DNA of 64,000 bases from the NCBI RefSeq assembly GCF_030272615.1, contig NC_081414.1:521978185-522042184 (forward strand). The letters are read 5' to 3'. The first letter of the stretch is position 1; each line of letters opens with the position of its first letter. Below the pieces are notes generated by a model that was not told the DNA's origin, made no database searches, and saw nothing but the letters and a program-made list of their open reading frames with translations. Both the position numbers and the translations under genes were made by a program. Origin of the DNA: Cryptomeria japonica (lineage: Eukaryota > Streptophyta > Pinopsida > Cupressales > Cupressaceae). This document shows positions 10,428 through 22,755 of this stretch, piece after piece.

Positions 10428-11543
10428 TCATCTGATGAATTGAAGATGTCCTTGTAGACTTCCCATTTGACTGATGTTCTTTAGAGGCGGAATTTCCATT
10501 ATGGCTTGGACCTTCTCAGGGTCAACCTCAATTCCCTTCTTTGAAATGATGTAGCCAAGTAGTTTACTAGATGTTACTCTGAATGCACACTTCTTTGGAT
10601 TTAACCGGAGTTTGAACTTTTCCATTTTGTCTAGTATAGGACCTAACTCTTGAATATGTGTTGATCTCTTCATAGTCTTCACTAGGATGTCATCAACATA
10701 ATCTTCCATATTCTTATGTATCATATCATGAAAATGGTAGTAACTGCTCTTTGATAGGTTGCTCCAGCATTCTTTAGCCCAAACACAGGTGAAAGTTGTC
10801 TTTTCTTGATCTCTAGGAGCTATTTTGATTTGGTTGTAGCTGGAGAATCCGTCCATTAGTGAGTACATCTCATACCCAGCAGTCATGTCGACTATCATGT
10901 CAATATTTGGCAATGGAAAGTCGTCCTTTGAACATGCTTTATTGAGGTCTCTGAAGTCTATGCAAACTCTGATAGATTTGTCTGCCTTTGACACAGGTAC
11001 TATGTTTGAAATCCATTCGGCATAATCTATAGCTCTAATGAATCCAGCTTTTAGTAGTTTTTCTAGCTCAGCCTTGACCAGAAGTGCCACATGTGGGTGC
11101 ATCTTACATATTTTTTGCTTAACTGGTTTTACTCCTGGTGTAATTGAAAGATTGTGCATAATGAGATTAGGATCCAAGCCCGGCATATCAGAATATGTCC
11201 ATGCAAAGTTTATTTTCTTTTTTGAGAATAGATGAGTGAACTCCTTCAATTCTTCTACTAATAGTAATTGAGCTACATGAATGATGTGTGGTGTCTCTTG
11301 ACTCCCAATGTTCACTAGCTTAGTTGGCTCGATCAATATGGAGGACCTTTCCTGGAAATGACTTGGCAGTATAACAAGTATCTCACCTTCAGGGGCCTCA
11401 AAGAGGTTTTCACCTTTAGGTACGTCCTTTATTTTCTCTTTTTTAGATTCTGATACTACCACAATGTGGTTTTTGCCATTAGATCTTTTATTTTTATTTT
11501 TCTTGTTTTTGCAACTAAGATACTTGATATCCGCTTCAGTCAT
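10428..11543 (-). pseudogene. Reverse transcriptase of the Tat element
   Basis: About 370 codons open in one frame. Motifs are HNLSITPGVKPVKQK before RT, IVPVSKADKSIRVCIDFRDL, LMDGFSSYNQIKIAPRDQEK (first catalytic Asp), MEDYVDDILVKTMKRST (YVDD active site) and LRLNPKKCAFRVTSSKLLGY. Between TTFTC and HDMIHKNMEDYVDD the usual hydrophobic block is replaced: roughly eleven residues are missing, and the FGLKNAGATYQ segment is encoded in another frame. A deletion followed by a compensating shift re-opened the frame, so the fold is probably destroyed although the ORF looks long. Confidence 0.9.
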
Positions 11544-11552
11544 ATTTTCACT

Positions 11553-13120
11553 CTATTCACTAGTGGAATAGTCCATAGGTTTGACTGCATTGAGATAATA
11601 GGCTAACGTATAGTCATTGGCAAAAGTAGGTATATTCATGGGCTGGTTTTGTAAAGTATAGTCAATCAATTCAGGATGTACTAAGGATAAATTTTGGATA
11701 GGTTCAAGAGCATTCATGGTATTATTATCACAGCGGTGGATTGAAAAGTTGAGTTCTAGAAGGATACCTTGCGTAAGTGTCTCGAGACCAAGAAGAGTCA
11801 AATCATGATTATTAAAGTTCACGTTAATATTTAGTTGATCTAATCCAATAGACATACTTGTAACATCGTTCACTACATTAGACTGGATGTCATATCGTGG
11901 TTTGACAGCGATAAGATCAGTAGATAGATTTTCATTGTTTGTATCAGATGATTCAAAATTTGAGGCTGAGTAGATATTGTCTTGAATAAGACTATCATCA
12001 GATTCATCAAGTGAAGTTTATGAGTCTTCTTCAAGTGTTTTAGTAAGTGTATGTATGGTATCAACACCAACATCTTTAATACTACAAGTTCCTTCATGTT
12101 GTGGTTCATTTGTCATTTGTATCTGACACGCCTATTGACATGTCTTGATGTTTCTATGATTTGTTGTCATCTACTCCATTCAGCTTCTTCTAGACTGATA
12201 ATTGGTTCTTGTTTTGTAGCTTCCAACTCTTCTTGTGTAGTGCTATACCTGATTTGCTTTGTTTTAGCATAAGGATACATAGATGAGAAGCTTTCTGATA
12301 TTCTTCCTTCTTTCAATCCTTGTTCATAATTTATTTGTCTCCTTTGTCTAATTTCATGTATTTATTTATCTAGTTTTATGTGCATCAGCTCTTGAGTATC
12401 ATTTATGACACCGCTAGACTCTTCTGATGTTTCTGTAGTGGATGTGTCTGAGAGGTGGTCAGGACCCCATTCATACTCATTTGAGTCAGTCTCTAAATCA
12501 TCTACTTGCTGCCTACCAGTATATGTGACTGGAACTTTCAATGGTGCAAACAATTATCTAATTCTTACTACTTCATCTCTTATATCCTTAGGAACCTCAA
12601 CTTCCTATATTATTGTAGCTGATACCATCGAAGCTTGAGCACTGACTATTTCTTCTTTCTTGACTGTTGATTCCTCTTTCTCTTTTTTACACTCTGCTTT
12701 TGTTTGTTGAGTGTCTACTTCATGTAATGTTGAAGGTGATATCCTTTTCTGCCACTTAGAGTTAGAAACATGTTTTTGGTCTAATGTCTTTTTCAGATTG
12801 TATCCCAATCCAGGCTTATCATTTGTGGATTTGGTTTGCAGCTGAATTGGTTCGGTAATACCTTCCTTTTGTTTGCCTAGAGGACTAGTACTTGAATACC
12901 CCATGCATTGAATCACCTTGTAGCTAGGACCATATTGGTTTGAGGAAATATCACAATGTCATACCTCCTCATTTTGACTATCTTCCTTAAAGAGCCAGTT
13001 AAGAATAGCATCCTCTTCTACTTCATCCGCCAAGGAGGTAGAAGATTGTACAAAGAGACCATCATACATGGTATTCGGAGTTGAAGTTTGTGTTCTCATA
13101 GCCTCTGATGGCTTGCCCAA
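11553..13120 (-). pseudogene. Protease-RT linker of the Tat polyprotein, with G-patch-like segment
   Basis: The gag-protease frame continues from 13120 down to about 12270; pol uses another frame from about 11873. Readable parts are YSSTSPLGKQKEGITEPIQL and PGLGYNLKKTL (glycine-rich, G-patch-like, common after Tat protease), then an acidic region with DDLETDSNEYEWGP. A frame change lies between about 12109 and 11873. Several stops occur. Confidence 0.6.
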
Positions 13121-13774
13121 CTATTTTGGTGATGGAGGGAGAGAAACTAATGAAAGTACTGGTTCTATCTTGTAGCCATCAATGCCAGTATTTGTAATCT
13201 TCAATCTCTTTTCTAAATCTTTCATCAATGCTTCTAGATCTTCATTTGGAGAGGCTGACCTATTATGAGGCACAAAAGTATCTGCACCTTTTGTCAATGC
13301 ATTAAAGATGACATTTGTATTAGCAGGAATACTGACTTCAGCTCTGTTATAAGGAAACTTTAAGCATTGATGATATGTTGACGGTACTGCCTTCATTTCA
13401 TGAATCCACAGACTGCCCAGTAATATATTATTTGACAAAGGAATATCAAGTACTTGGAAAATGAAATCTCTTTCTACTAGTCCCACTCTGATAGGTAATG
13501 ATACCAGACCTTTAGAAGTCCTTTCTTCCTCGTCATAGGCTTTTATTATTATTTTCTTCCCAGGATCAATGACATTTTCAGAGAATTCTAGTTGTGTAAG
13601 CAGACTGTAAGTATAAATATTCAACCTCGTGCCTCCATCTATTAAAACACATTTGACTCTGTGTTTGTGTATCATGGCTTCAACATGCAATGGTTGGTTA
13701 TGTGGATGATTTAGTGAATTGTCATCTTCTTCAGAGAAGGTCAGATAGTGAGGTGAAGTCAGATGATCCACCAT
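13121..13774 (-). pseudogene. Aspartic protease of the Tat element
   Basis: Retropepsin-like fold. The active site reads CVLIDGGTRLNIY (D-G-G in place of D-S/T-G, a variant common in Tat elements), followed by IPLSNNILLGSLWIHEMKAV, the second conserved block. It is in the same frame as gag. It is open for 217 codons, well preserved compared with the flanks. The natural start is upstream, because protease is part of the polyprotein. Confidence 0.85.
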
Positions 13775-15841
13775 AGACTAAAATCGATCAATGTCTAAAT
13801 CTTTTGGAACATTGGTGGTGAGCAATGCTTTGTCTAGGATCTCTTTGTGAGCAGATGAGAGTTTTAGCAATTCAAAGATTGAGATTTGAGCATTTGTCCT
13901 TTTCAACTATTCAACGACACTGTATCCAGAAGACAATGATAAAGTTAACCTTTTAAATTTGTCCAAGGTTGATTCTTTTTGTTTGTTTGGCAAGGTTGGT
14001 GGGTTTGATGTTGCTTGAGCTGGGTTGGAAGAACTAGCTCCTTGGAGGGTGACATTCTTTTGAGATCGAGTCAGAGCTCTTTCATATCATGATTCATTTG
14101 GTTTATCTTGGACTATAATCACATTGCAATATTCTGAGTGGGAAGGCTCAATCATGTTGATAATATTGTCTTGACTAGTATAAGTATAATTTACCTTGGC
14201 ACCTCCTTTGGTCTTTGAAGAATCACCTTGTTCATAAATAGGCAAAGGGTCCTTAAATGCTTTATGATCAACATTGGTCGGATGATTCCCAACAACAACT
14301 TTACCAACGTCTATGAGATCTTGAATCTCATGTTTTAGCTTCATGCAATTGTTTATGTTATGACCTTTATTCTGATGGAAGTCATAGTATTCATTTTCTC
14401 TCTGCCATCTTGGTTTGACTTCTGGATCATATGGTCTAGAGTTATTTGGTAGCGTTATCAAGTTGTTTGCCAATAGAGTTTTGAAAGCGGATTCATATGA
14501 TTCTTCGAGAGGAGTAAAATCACACTTAGGTTTAGAAAGCCAAGGCTTTTCTTTGAACCATTCTTTTATTTTCTTTGGTGGATTTTCTGTTGCAACCTCA
14601 ACAGCTTTAAGTGCTTGTGTACCACTAGCCAAGTTGAATATCGTGGGCTTTGAGTTAGCTTTAACAATGTCTACTACTCCATCGTTAACAACATTCTTGT
14701 TGTTGTCTTTTCCAAATTTCTAATACTTGTTTTTCTCTTTAGAGCTATATCTTGGTTGTGTTTCTTTCCAAGGCGTGATATCCCCCTTCTTTATGAGCAC
14801 ATCTTCCATTCGAATGGCATTATCTACCATTTTTTTAAATGATGGGTGTACTTGCATTTGTATGCTATATTTCAGTTTGGGGACCAATTTATTGACAAAT
14901 ATATCCATTTTCTTAGAGTCCGGGATAGGTCATGGATACCTAAAGAACATCTTTCTCCAACATTAAAGGAAAGTAAGAAGAGGTTCCCCTATTTTCTATT
15001 TAGTATTGCAAAGATCGATCATAGTCACAGGATGTCGAATGTTGTATGAGTATTGTTGTAAAAATAGTTGGATTAGTTCTTCAAACATTTTTATTCCCTT
15101 GGGTAGACTTGAGAACCATTCCATTGCTTGACCCCCTAAACTCCTTGGGAAAAGGTGCATGAGGTACATTTGATCGTGCATGAACTCCATACAGGTGGCA
15201 CAAAACTCTCTGACATGATCTTGAGGATCTAAGGTACCATCATATTTGTCAAATTTTGGGATCTCCACTCGTGAAGGAAATGGAGGCATGTCTAGATTCT
15301 TGTCAAATGGAAAGGGACATATTGTTTCCAGAGAATATTATTTTGGGGACTTGTCCTTATTTTTCAGTTATGTGACCTCCATCTCTAAGGCTTGTAATTG
15401 TTTGTGTACCATGAGTATAGGTGATTCTTCCTTTTTAGTAACGAGTGTCTGAACATCATATCCAGTAGGAAGTTTGGCACCTTGTTTTGCTAGTTCTAAG
15501 ACATAGTCTTCCTTCTCTCGGGTCATGATAGCTTTCATCATTTTTCTAAAGTCTTTGTCCTTTTGACAGTCATGAATTTCTTTTTCTAGAGGTTCAGTCT
15601 CTTCTTCAGCTTCACTTGATGAGGAATCAGTATCAGTCTCATGAATATTAAGGTTGTCTTTGTCATTGTATTTTGTCTCATGTATAGTGGGAGATTTATG
15701 CTCATCAAAAATTGGTCTGCCTGGTGACGACGGTATGTCAATGAGTGGATCCTTCACGTAGAATGGATTATCTTGATATTTGAAGGGTTGTTCTTTGCCT
15801 TTGGCTTCTTTCTTACAAGAACTCCTGGTTTGTGTAGGCAT
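13775..15841 (-). pseudogene. Gag of the Tat element
   Basis: It starts at ATG 15841 (MPTQTRSSCKKEAKGK). The capsid-like part is at 14996-15289 with FPRSLGGQAMEWFSSLP and MFEELIQLFLQQYS (retrotransposon gag family). A degenerate zinc knuckle YYDFHQNKGHNINNC lies near 14370, where the first Cys is Tyr. Segments 15841-15368, 15289-14996, 14908-14720 and 14632-14087 are all in one frame, separated only by stops (TAA near 15368, TAG near 14996 and 14720, TGA near 14087), so decay was by substitution rather than indels. The frame continues into protease. Confidence 0.88.
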
Positions 15842-18023
15842 TTTTATGGATTAGTGTGACCTAAAGTTGTTTGTGATGTAGAGGTCAAGATCAATTTCAA
15901 AGCTAGTTGTTCTATTAAAGTATTGTTTGAGAGAAACAACTAAGATTCAATCTAGTTTCAGGAAAGATCTATCCTATATAAGACATCTATCTAAGTTGAT
16001 TCTAAGAGTAGTGTAAGATTCGGTCTGATTTCAGGAACGATCTATCCTGTGTAAGACGTTATCTATGTGACTTAAATTTGATAGGTAGTTGATTGAACTA
16101 GCTAAAAGATGATCGACCAAATCATGCAATGCAAATGGCAAAGGTACACTATCTTGATCTGTTTATGCTCAGGAAAATGATAACTAGTATTATGTTTGTT
16201 GTAGGTTGTTTTTAGGCAAGTTTCATTGTTCTGTTCTGACAAAACTAGAGACTCATACGAAAGGGTTTTCTAAACCAGACAACTAAGCAGCTATAGGATG
16301 ACAACTGAGCAGCTATAGGATGACAACAGTTATATTTCATATGAGTTTCTGCCTTGTACTATACAATAGAGGGGTATAAGTAGGATGAAAAAATACTTAG
16401 GGCAGTTCTATTTTGTATGACACAGGATACAGAGCCAGACGATAGATGAAATGACTTGTATGACATAGGATCTAGTATAGGATGACAAATTAGAAGACTC
16501 GTATGACACAGGATGTGGTGCAGGATGATAAATTCTTAGACTCGTATGACTGTTCACATGACAAAGACTAGAAATTCTAAGTTTTTTCGATTGCTGAGTA
16601 TGACAACTGAGTATGACCAATTCTGAGATGGATTGATTTTTGACTAGGATATACTAGTTTTGGATAGAATTTCGACTTAGGATGGACAAGTTCTGACATG
16701 GAAAAAGTTTCGACTTAGGATGGAATAGTTCTGACACTGATAGAGTTTCAACTTAGGATGGACTATTTTCTGACACGGACAGAGTTTTGACTTAGGATGG
16801 ACTAGTTTCTAACATGGACAGAGTTTCTAATAACTAAGTTGTTTCTTGTCTTCTCCAATTTTTGGTATTCCAGTTTTTTATTTCAGGGATGAAAACACAG
16901 AAAACAAATAGTGACTCCAATCATAGCATGCAAACCCTAAGGAATTTGGTGAGGAAAGAAAACCTTTTCTTGTAGACTCAAGTACACACCCAATAGCTAA
17001 TTAGAATACGGCCGCTAAGTCTCATGCAATGGATTCTCAAAGTCGTATTATCCAACTCCAAACACTAATGGGGGCACGAGATGACAAGTATCGTGGGAGA
17101 GTTACTATCTCTCTTACACAAAGATTATCTCCCTTTCAAAGGTGAACTGGGTAGCTTCTAATTTTAATTGGAACTAGTAAGGGATCCATTTGGCGCATTG
17201 AGGTATAAACTCAATTAAGAGGTCTCACATCCTTGAAAACCAAGGTTTAATATACCCAAAGGTACGGAGGAGAGTTATTCTCGAGCACTGTCGTTGACTT
17301 GATTTTCATCGAATCACGTTTATTTTATAGTGGGTTGGAGTACTTGGCGTTTAGTTGTTCCCACTTAGGTCAATCCCCTCACACCAGCCGTAATGGCTTT
17401 AAAAGTTTTTAACCCCTCGGGAGGGCAGGCCTGCTAAAGATGTACAAATCTCAAACAAAGAAAAAGCCTCAAGGGTCTGGATTTCTGATTGTCTAGAAAA
17501 AGACAAGAGCATACTCTCCTACCTATCAAAATCTTCTAAAAACATGAAAGACATATTTGTTCTTTAACCAGATAGCAAGTTAGGTTCCTAAAAATGAATT
17601 TAAAGAATACACAATGTTTAGTTGATTCTCCTTATGCAACCTACAAAGACAATGAATCAGTAGTCATATTGTCTTTGTGCGACAAGCATATTCTTCAACA
17701 AGTGTTCTGCAAAAACTGATTAGGCTATGAAAAATTCAAAGATAGATAGATAAATAGTCAGGGTCAGTCGTCAGAATAATCAATAAAAATCATGAAATTT
17801 CGCATCTTTTTTTTTACCAGAAAATACAGAGTCATACGATAGTATGAAAACTCGTACGATATAGGATTCTAGCTTGTACGATACCTATAGTTTGTCATTT
17901 CAGCCTATGGGAAATTTCATACGAGATGTATGGATGAAAATCCAAAAAATCTGAAATCTGGAAAATAACCAAAAAAAAAAAAGTAAAGCAGTCAGTCTTG
18001 GAGGCCAAAAAATGTAGTCTTCT
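15842..18023 (-). other. Long untranslated leader of the Tat element
   Basis: About 2.2 kb between primer site and gag with no conserved protein. It contains many copies of ACTYGTAYGAYA.AGGA-type motifs (16250-16560 and 17830-17925) and a 38-39-bp tandem array (16670-16830). Long leaders are usual for Tat/Ogre elements. Confidence 0.7.
16670..16830 (+). repeat. Tandem array, 38-39 bp unit, four copies plus partial
   Basis: The unit is close to tttcgacttaggatggac followed by tagttctgacayggacagag. Units start at 16670, 16708, 16746 and 16785, with a partial unit at 16824. A more diverged unit precedes it near 16636. It lies in the Tat leader. Confidence 0.88.
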
Positions 18024-18041
18024 GCCCCACGGTGGGAGCCA
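18024..18041 (-). other. Primer binding site of the Tat element
   Basis: On the minus strand it reads TGGCTCCCACCGTGGGGC, four bases inside the 5' LTR end. It resembles the TGGCGCCCACCGTGGGG-type sites of Tat-group elements as I remember them. The exact tRNA is not assigned. Confidence 0.65.
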
Positions 18042-18045
18042 GAGA

Positions 18046-19162
18046 TGTGTGTGTGAAAAAGGGTTTGTAGCTACAAGCACAACACTTCAATTAAGTCATT
18101 ATATGCATGGTTAGTAATCAATAATTAATAAATTAAAAAACTATAACAAAGTGACTAATTGCCTTCTAAAAGATGCGAGTATAAGATTGCTCTCAGATTT
18201 TTATAAGCAATACCAGTGACTAGACTACACCAAGACGAAGGATTTAATCTATATGATATTAATTATATGGATGCAAAATGGATGAATAATTCAAGCAATA
18301 ATGAATTCAAGCAATGATGGATGCAAATAATCTAAAAAGCACAATTATCTTCAATGACTCTAGAGAGAAATTAGCGTGATAATAATCTCCAAGCGTGTTC
18401 TCAAAAATCTCTGGGGTGAATTGGAATGAGAGCTGAAGACTGAATTTATAGAGAATTACAAGAGAGATGATGAAAAAGCTCAATTTAGGATTAATTAAAA
18501 ATGATTGAGAAATCAGGTTTAGTTAACCTTGAGATATATTCCAATTATAGCTTAATTGAAATGCATTCAAATTAAAAGTTCAAGTTGCATTGGAAATAAT
18601 ATTAAATTAATTTCATGCACTTGTGATAAAAATAGATAATTCCATGCATATATTTGATTTATTCAAGAAAAGAGTCTTTTCAATGCAACTGAACTCCTTT
18701 TTCTGAAAAGCTTTGAGTTCCAATAATAATTCAATTATATTGCTTTTCTGATTTCAAGTTCTAAATTTAGAAAAAGAAATAATATCTCAAGTTTGATTTC
18801 TCTCTCAATTCAATTTTTTTTGTTTATTTTCAATTCAACTCTTGCTTTGTAATTAATTCCTCTTTTGTAATAAATTAATTCCTTTTGCATGATTGAATGG
18901 CAAATGTATTAATTAATTAAATATGCAAGGATATTTAATAAATTAAAATAGGATAATTGATCAAAATGATTTTATTGGAAATGATTCAATTAATTAAATG
19001 AATATTTAATTAATATTGAGTAATTGATTTGCCATGTGATATTTGATTATTAAAGAATTAATAATGTGCTCAAGGTTGATTTAATTGCCTTTGTTTAGGA
19101 CCTTGGTGATGTTGTCGAGATTAGGAGCCCATGGTTTAGATGACCATTTTTAGTGTATTACA
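18046..19162 (-). repeat. 5' LTR of the Tat element
   Basis: Direct repeat of 1631-2780. In element orientation it starts TGTAATACACTAAAAATGG and ends CACACACACA (canonical TG..CA). It is 1,117 bp against 1,150 bp in the other copy. Confidence 0.92.
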
Positions 19163-19418
19163 TCAACAGCTATTCTCACTGAGGTTTTTCCCACATTGGG
19201 TTTTCCTCGCATATATTTGGTGTTGTGTGTTGCATCTTTTGTGCATATGATATATTAGTGTTTTAGAAAGTCCTTTCACACATCCTGCTTTCTTTATTTA
19301 AGTTACCAGTTAGCACTTAATATGTCTTATACATTATCGGTATCTCCTTGTTGAAGAAAAAGAATTTAAATCACTGATTCACCTCCCCCCCCCTCTCAAT
19401 GATCCATTATGTCCAACA
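19163..19418 (+). repeat. Solo LTR of copia family 1, right half
   Basis: It resumes at tcaacagctattctcac and ends tgatccattatgtccaaca, including the poly-C stretch near 19383-19393, like the ends of the LTRs at 50985 and 55646. It is followed by aaaat, not by a primer site. Confidence 0.87.
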
Positions 19419-19423
19419 AAAAT

Positions 19424-20376
19424 TAGTAATATGCACCAAATAAGCTAGAGTAGGCAAGTTGAGCCACCGGAACAGAGAAGGAAAAGTAAAGAAGTGATGG
19501 GGTTTGTCACTTTGACAAACCAGTTAAAATGTTGTCCAGACTGATGAAGATGAAGGTAAGGTTGAGCAACTACAAGCATGGACTCATGTCAGAATGTAGA
19601 TGGAGATGGTTGAAGATTAATGACATGGTGTCATCAAGGTGGTTACTGGTAAGTATGTCTATCAGTAAAGCTGACAAAGTGACAAGTGAAGAGCTCTTGT
19701 CAAATGAAGATGAGCATGTTGTGGGTTGGCATGTCTGGTGACTGGTCAATATGATACACCGGCAACACAAAGATGAGGCAGTATGAAGGTTAATAAGTAA
19801 GGCAAAATATACCGGCAGGGTTAGTAAACTGGTAAGTGAACACTGGAAGTATGTTGATCGGTGGCTAAGCCTAAACTGATACAATGGCCCAAGGAGAGGT
19901 GGATGTTGATGATGATGACACATAAGAAATAGGTGTCATGCATGTTATGGTCAGTGAAGTGTGGGTTGGTGAGGTAGTTGCCGATTGAGTTTGCATTTAT
20001 GGTCAACCATAAAAATCATGGGTGAGTTGCAGAGGTTTGTGGCTCAATGCCAACTAAAGAACTAAATGATGCATCAATCGATGCAGGTGGTGCAGGTGTT
20101 GATCAGATTTGGTGAAGATGACCACGAACTCATTATTCATGGTTGATAAGTGCAGGACAAAAAAGTTGCCATGTTTACTAAAATTAGCAAACATGTTTAG
20201 GAAGCAGCATGATTGGCGATGATGGGTGATCAGTTGTAGGTTGACTATCTCAGAGCGGAGTTCCGATCCAATTTCATATGTCTTGAGGTCGATGAAGGAA
20301 CCCTAGCATGCCAAAGGTTTGAATGTCAATTTTGGCAGGAATGTAGAAGTATAAATATGCAGTTTGAAGACCAAAT
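19424..20376 (+). repeat. Element 2 5' LTR, middle segment
   Basis: From 19577 (catggactcatgtcagaatg) it aligns with the 3' LTR from 31477. The first 150 bp have no partner because the 3' LTR is truncated. It is interrupted at 20376 by copia element 3 and resumes at 27671. No genes. Confidence 0.75.
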
Positions 20377-21979
20377 TGATAACTCAATGATGAACGAATA
20401 GTACCAAACCAGTACTAAGAGGGGGGTGAATCAGTACAAACACAAATACAATTCAAAACCAGTTTGACAGCAAATACTCCAAATGACTAGCAAATAGGGA
20501 TACTCGTTGAAATAGAGTGCAACCGGTAACACCGAGAACAACTAAAACAATCATAAACCAGTCACTCACTAAGCTTTCCTCTTAGCTCAATACTATAGTA
20601 CCATTCCACTCTCATGCATGAATAGGTAAACTATCATCAGATCTTCATAACAGTTAGTTCAATATGTTTTATAGACAGGCATAAAACACAGAACCATCAT
20701 ATGCTCAACAGGTAATAACAAAGCATCACAAGATAAAAGCATTACACATGACACACATATTTTTCAATTGGAAACCCAACTGGGAAAAACCACAGTCGGG
20801 ATGAATACCCACAAGTTGCTTTTGAACTCTTTAGAAGTCTGCTCTATTAGGAGCCTTGTCTGATTAAAGACATTACATTAGATTCTGCTAGGAACCGATT
20901 GTGTTATGGATCACCCGGTTAAGGGATGGCTATAATATCCAGTTAAGGGTTAAACCCAGTTAGGGTTACCTTGTTAGAGGATTTCAAGAACTCAATAGCT
21001 AAAGGATCTCCAGAGCTCTATAGCTTCCCAGAACTCAATAACTTCAAGTTACCCTGTTAAGGGATTTGAATCAAGCCGGTTAAAGCTACCCTGCTAAGGG
21101 ATTTGTATCAAGCCGGTTAAGGCTACCCTATTAAGGGATTTCACAATTGTTGAAGTGGTTAAAGATCAACAGGAATTACAATGATCTGATAATAGCACTC
21201 AATGCCAATGCAGATCCATTTTGGCTCCTCTTCACCTTCTGCACATTCACTTTGCAGGTATTTCTTCTCTCCTTTGGTCTGGCAAGAATCACGTATCACT
21301 TCCCTTGGATACACACACACACAACTTTTTCCAACATCCTTAGAAAGAAACACAACATCGACCTTATAGGAAACAGATAGGTTGGTAGCAAAAACCCTAA
21401 ACCCTAAACCTATTAGGTTAAACAATTCAAGCGGTTCAATCTTGACTGTTGAATCATATTGCATTAAATGCAACAATCTTGAATCGATCTCAAGATATTA
21501 TCCATCGTCCATTATCCACCAATTTCATGGCAGCTGATAACCCATCATGTGTTATCACCGTTTGACAAACTTCGCACATTCCCGAGGTAGATAGGAATAG
21601 TCTTCTTCATGCAAGATCCTTCACGCATACAAGGCTTACGTGGCAACATGATCTGTTCTCCATTATACTACTAACTCATCACAAAAAGATGACCATTTGA
21701 GTCACATAGGATTGAGGTACTCCAACCGAAAATCCTGAAGTTGAAACTACCTACCAACTGATAGTCACACAATGCTTCCATGTGTCGGTTCCCATAACTA
21801 CATGTCAGTTCATCTTGAACAAATATGCCACTTCACTTTGGCATATATACCAATTCATACATATGTCGGTTCTCTCTTCTCACCTATCACATGTGCTGAT
21901 TCACATCATGTCACATACTGACATCAATGACAACATACAATATCATTATGTCTTCATACCAGTTCACATAATGCTAACA
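20377..21979 (-). repeat. 3' LTR of copia element 3
   Basis: 1,603 bp. In element orientation it starts TGTTAGCATTATGTG and ends TTGAGTTATCA. It contains a short run of CCCTAAA units (about 21391), repeated in the other LTR. About 320 bp here (roughly 20600-20915) are missing from the 5' LTR. Confidence 0.95.
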
Positions 21980-21991
21980 ATCTCCCCCTTT
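21980..21991 (-). other. Polypurine tract of copia element 3
   Basis: The minus strand reads aaagggggagat next to the LTR. Further purine tracts occur near 22030, 22080 and 22141. Confidence 0.85.
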
Positions 21992-22204
21992 GGCATTGAT
22001 GGCAATATACAAAGATATCTCTCATCTTCACATTTTCTCCCCCATTTTTTTTCTGCAGATATCTGTTCCACTTCACTCCTTCTCCCCCTTTAACAAAAAT
22101 GCCAAAGTGGAGGCACAAGCATCTATGTTCCATTATGTTGCTCCCCCTAAGGAGTAGCATCCTTCAACACATCAATCAACAAAAATTTGACAATGCAATA
22201 CCTG

Positions 22205-22755
22205 ACTAATGTGGAACAAATACTTTTAGTTCACCTCCTGAAGGGGCAGTACCCCCAATTCACCTCTTAAATGCACAAATTTAGTCTTTGGGAGAGGCTT
22301 GGTGAATATGTCTACTAACTACTCCTTACTGGGAACATGTTCCAGTGTAATCTCTTTATTCTGAACCTTTTCCCTCAAGAAATGATACTTAAGCTCAAAA
22401 TTCTTGGTTCTATAATGTAAAATTGAATTCTTTGAAATATTGATAGCACTTGTGTTATCACAGAATATACTTACCAGTTTAGATACAACGCTTTTGAAGC
22501 CATTTAAAACATGCTTCATTCAGATTATCTGAGTGCAGTTCATGAAAGTTGCAACATACTCTGCTTCCACTGTAAACTAAGAGATACAACTCTACTTTTT
22601 ACTCGTCCATGAGACCAGTTTATCGCCGAGAAAGAATGCAACACCAGTTGTGCTTTTCTGATCATCCACATTACCTGCCCAATCAACATTTGTGAACACT
22701 TTCAAATTGAAATCATTGTTGTATGGGTACCACAATCCATAGTCAACTATTCCCT
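22205..22755 (-). pseudogene. RNase H of copia element 3
   Basis: Motifs are VFTNVDWAGNVDDQKSTTGV (usually with an Asp where FTNVDWAG has Asn), then FCDNTSAINISKNSILHYRT and KYHFLREKVQNKEITLEHVP. Both blocks are classic copia RNase H; a stop separates them near 22592. The C terminus runs into the multi-purine-tract region before the LTR. Confidence 0.85.

Larger units (their letters stand above)
1631..19162 (-). mobile_element. Ty3/gypsy retrotransposon, Tat lineage, about 17.5 kb
   Basis: It is bounded by direct LTRs (1631-2780 and 18046-19162). Reading the minus strand the order is 5' LTR, primer site, 2.2-kb leader, gag, protease, glycine-rich linker, RT, RNase H, second RNase H, integrase, long spacer, an ORF in the opposite sense with a plant mobile domain, repeat-rich spacer, purine tract, 3' LTR. 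Two RNase H domains, large size and an antisense extra ORF are known features of plant Tat-lineage elements. All frames carry stops, so it is dead, but gag-protease keeps one reading frame and pol another. It inserted into a solo LTR. The flanks read ccatc (left) and (a)catc/tcaac (right), so the duplication is not cleanly resolved. Confidence 0.92.

Noticed and set aside
21391-21417. Telomere-like CCCTAAA units, also at about 27079
   Set aside because: Only two or three units, present at the same place in both LTRs of copia element 3, so part of the LTR and not a telomeric insertion.
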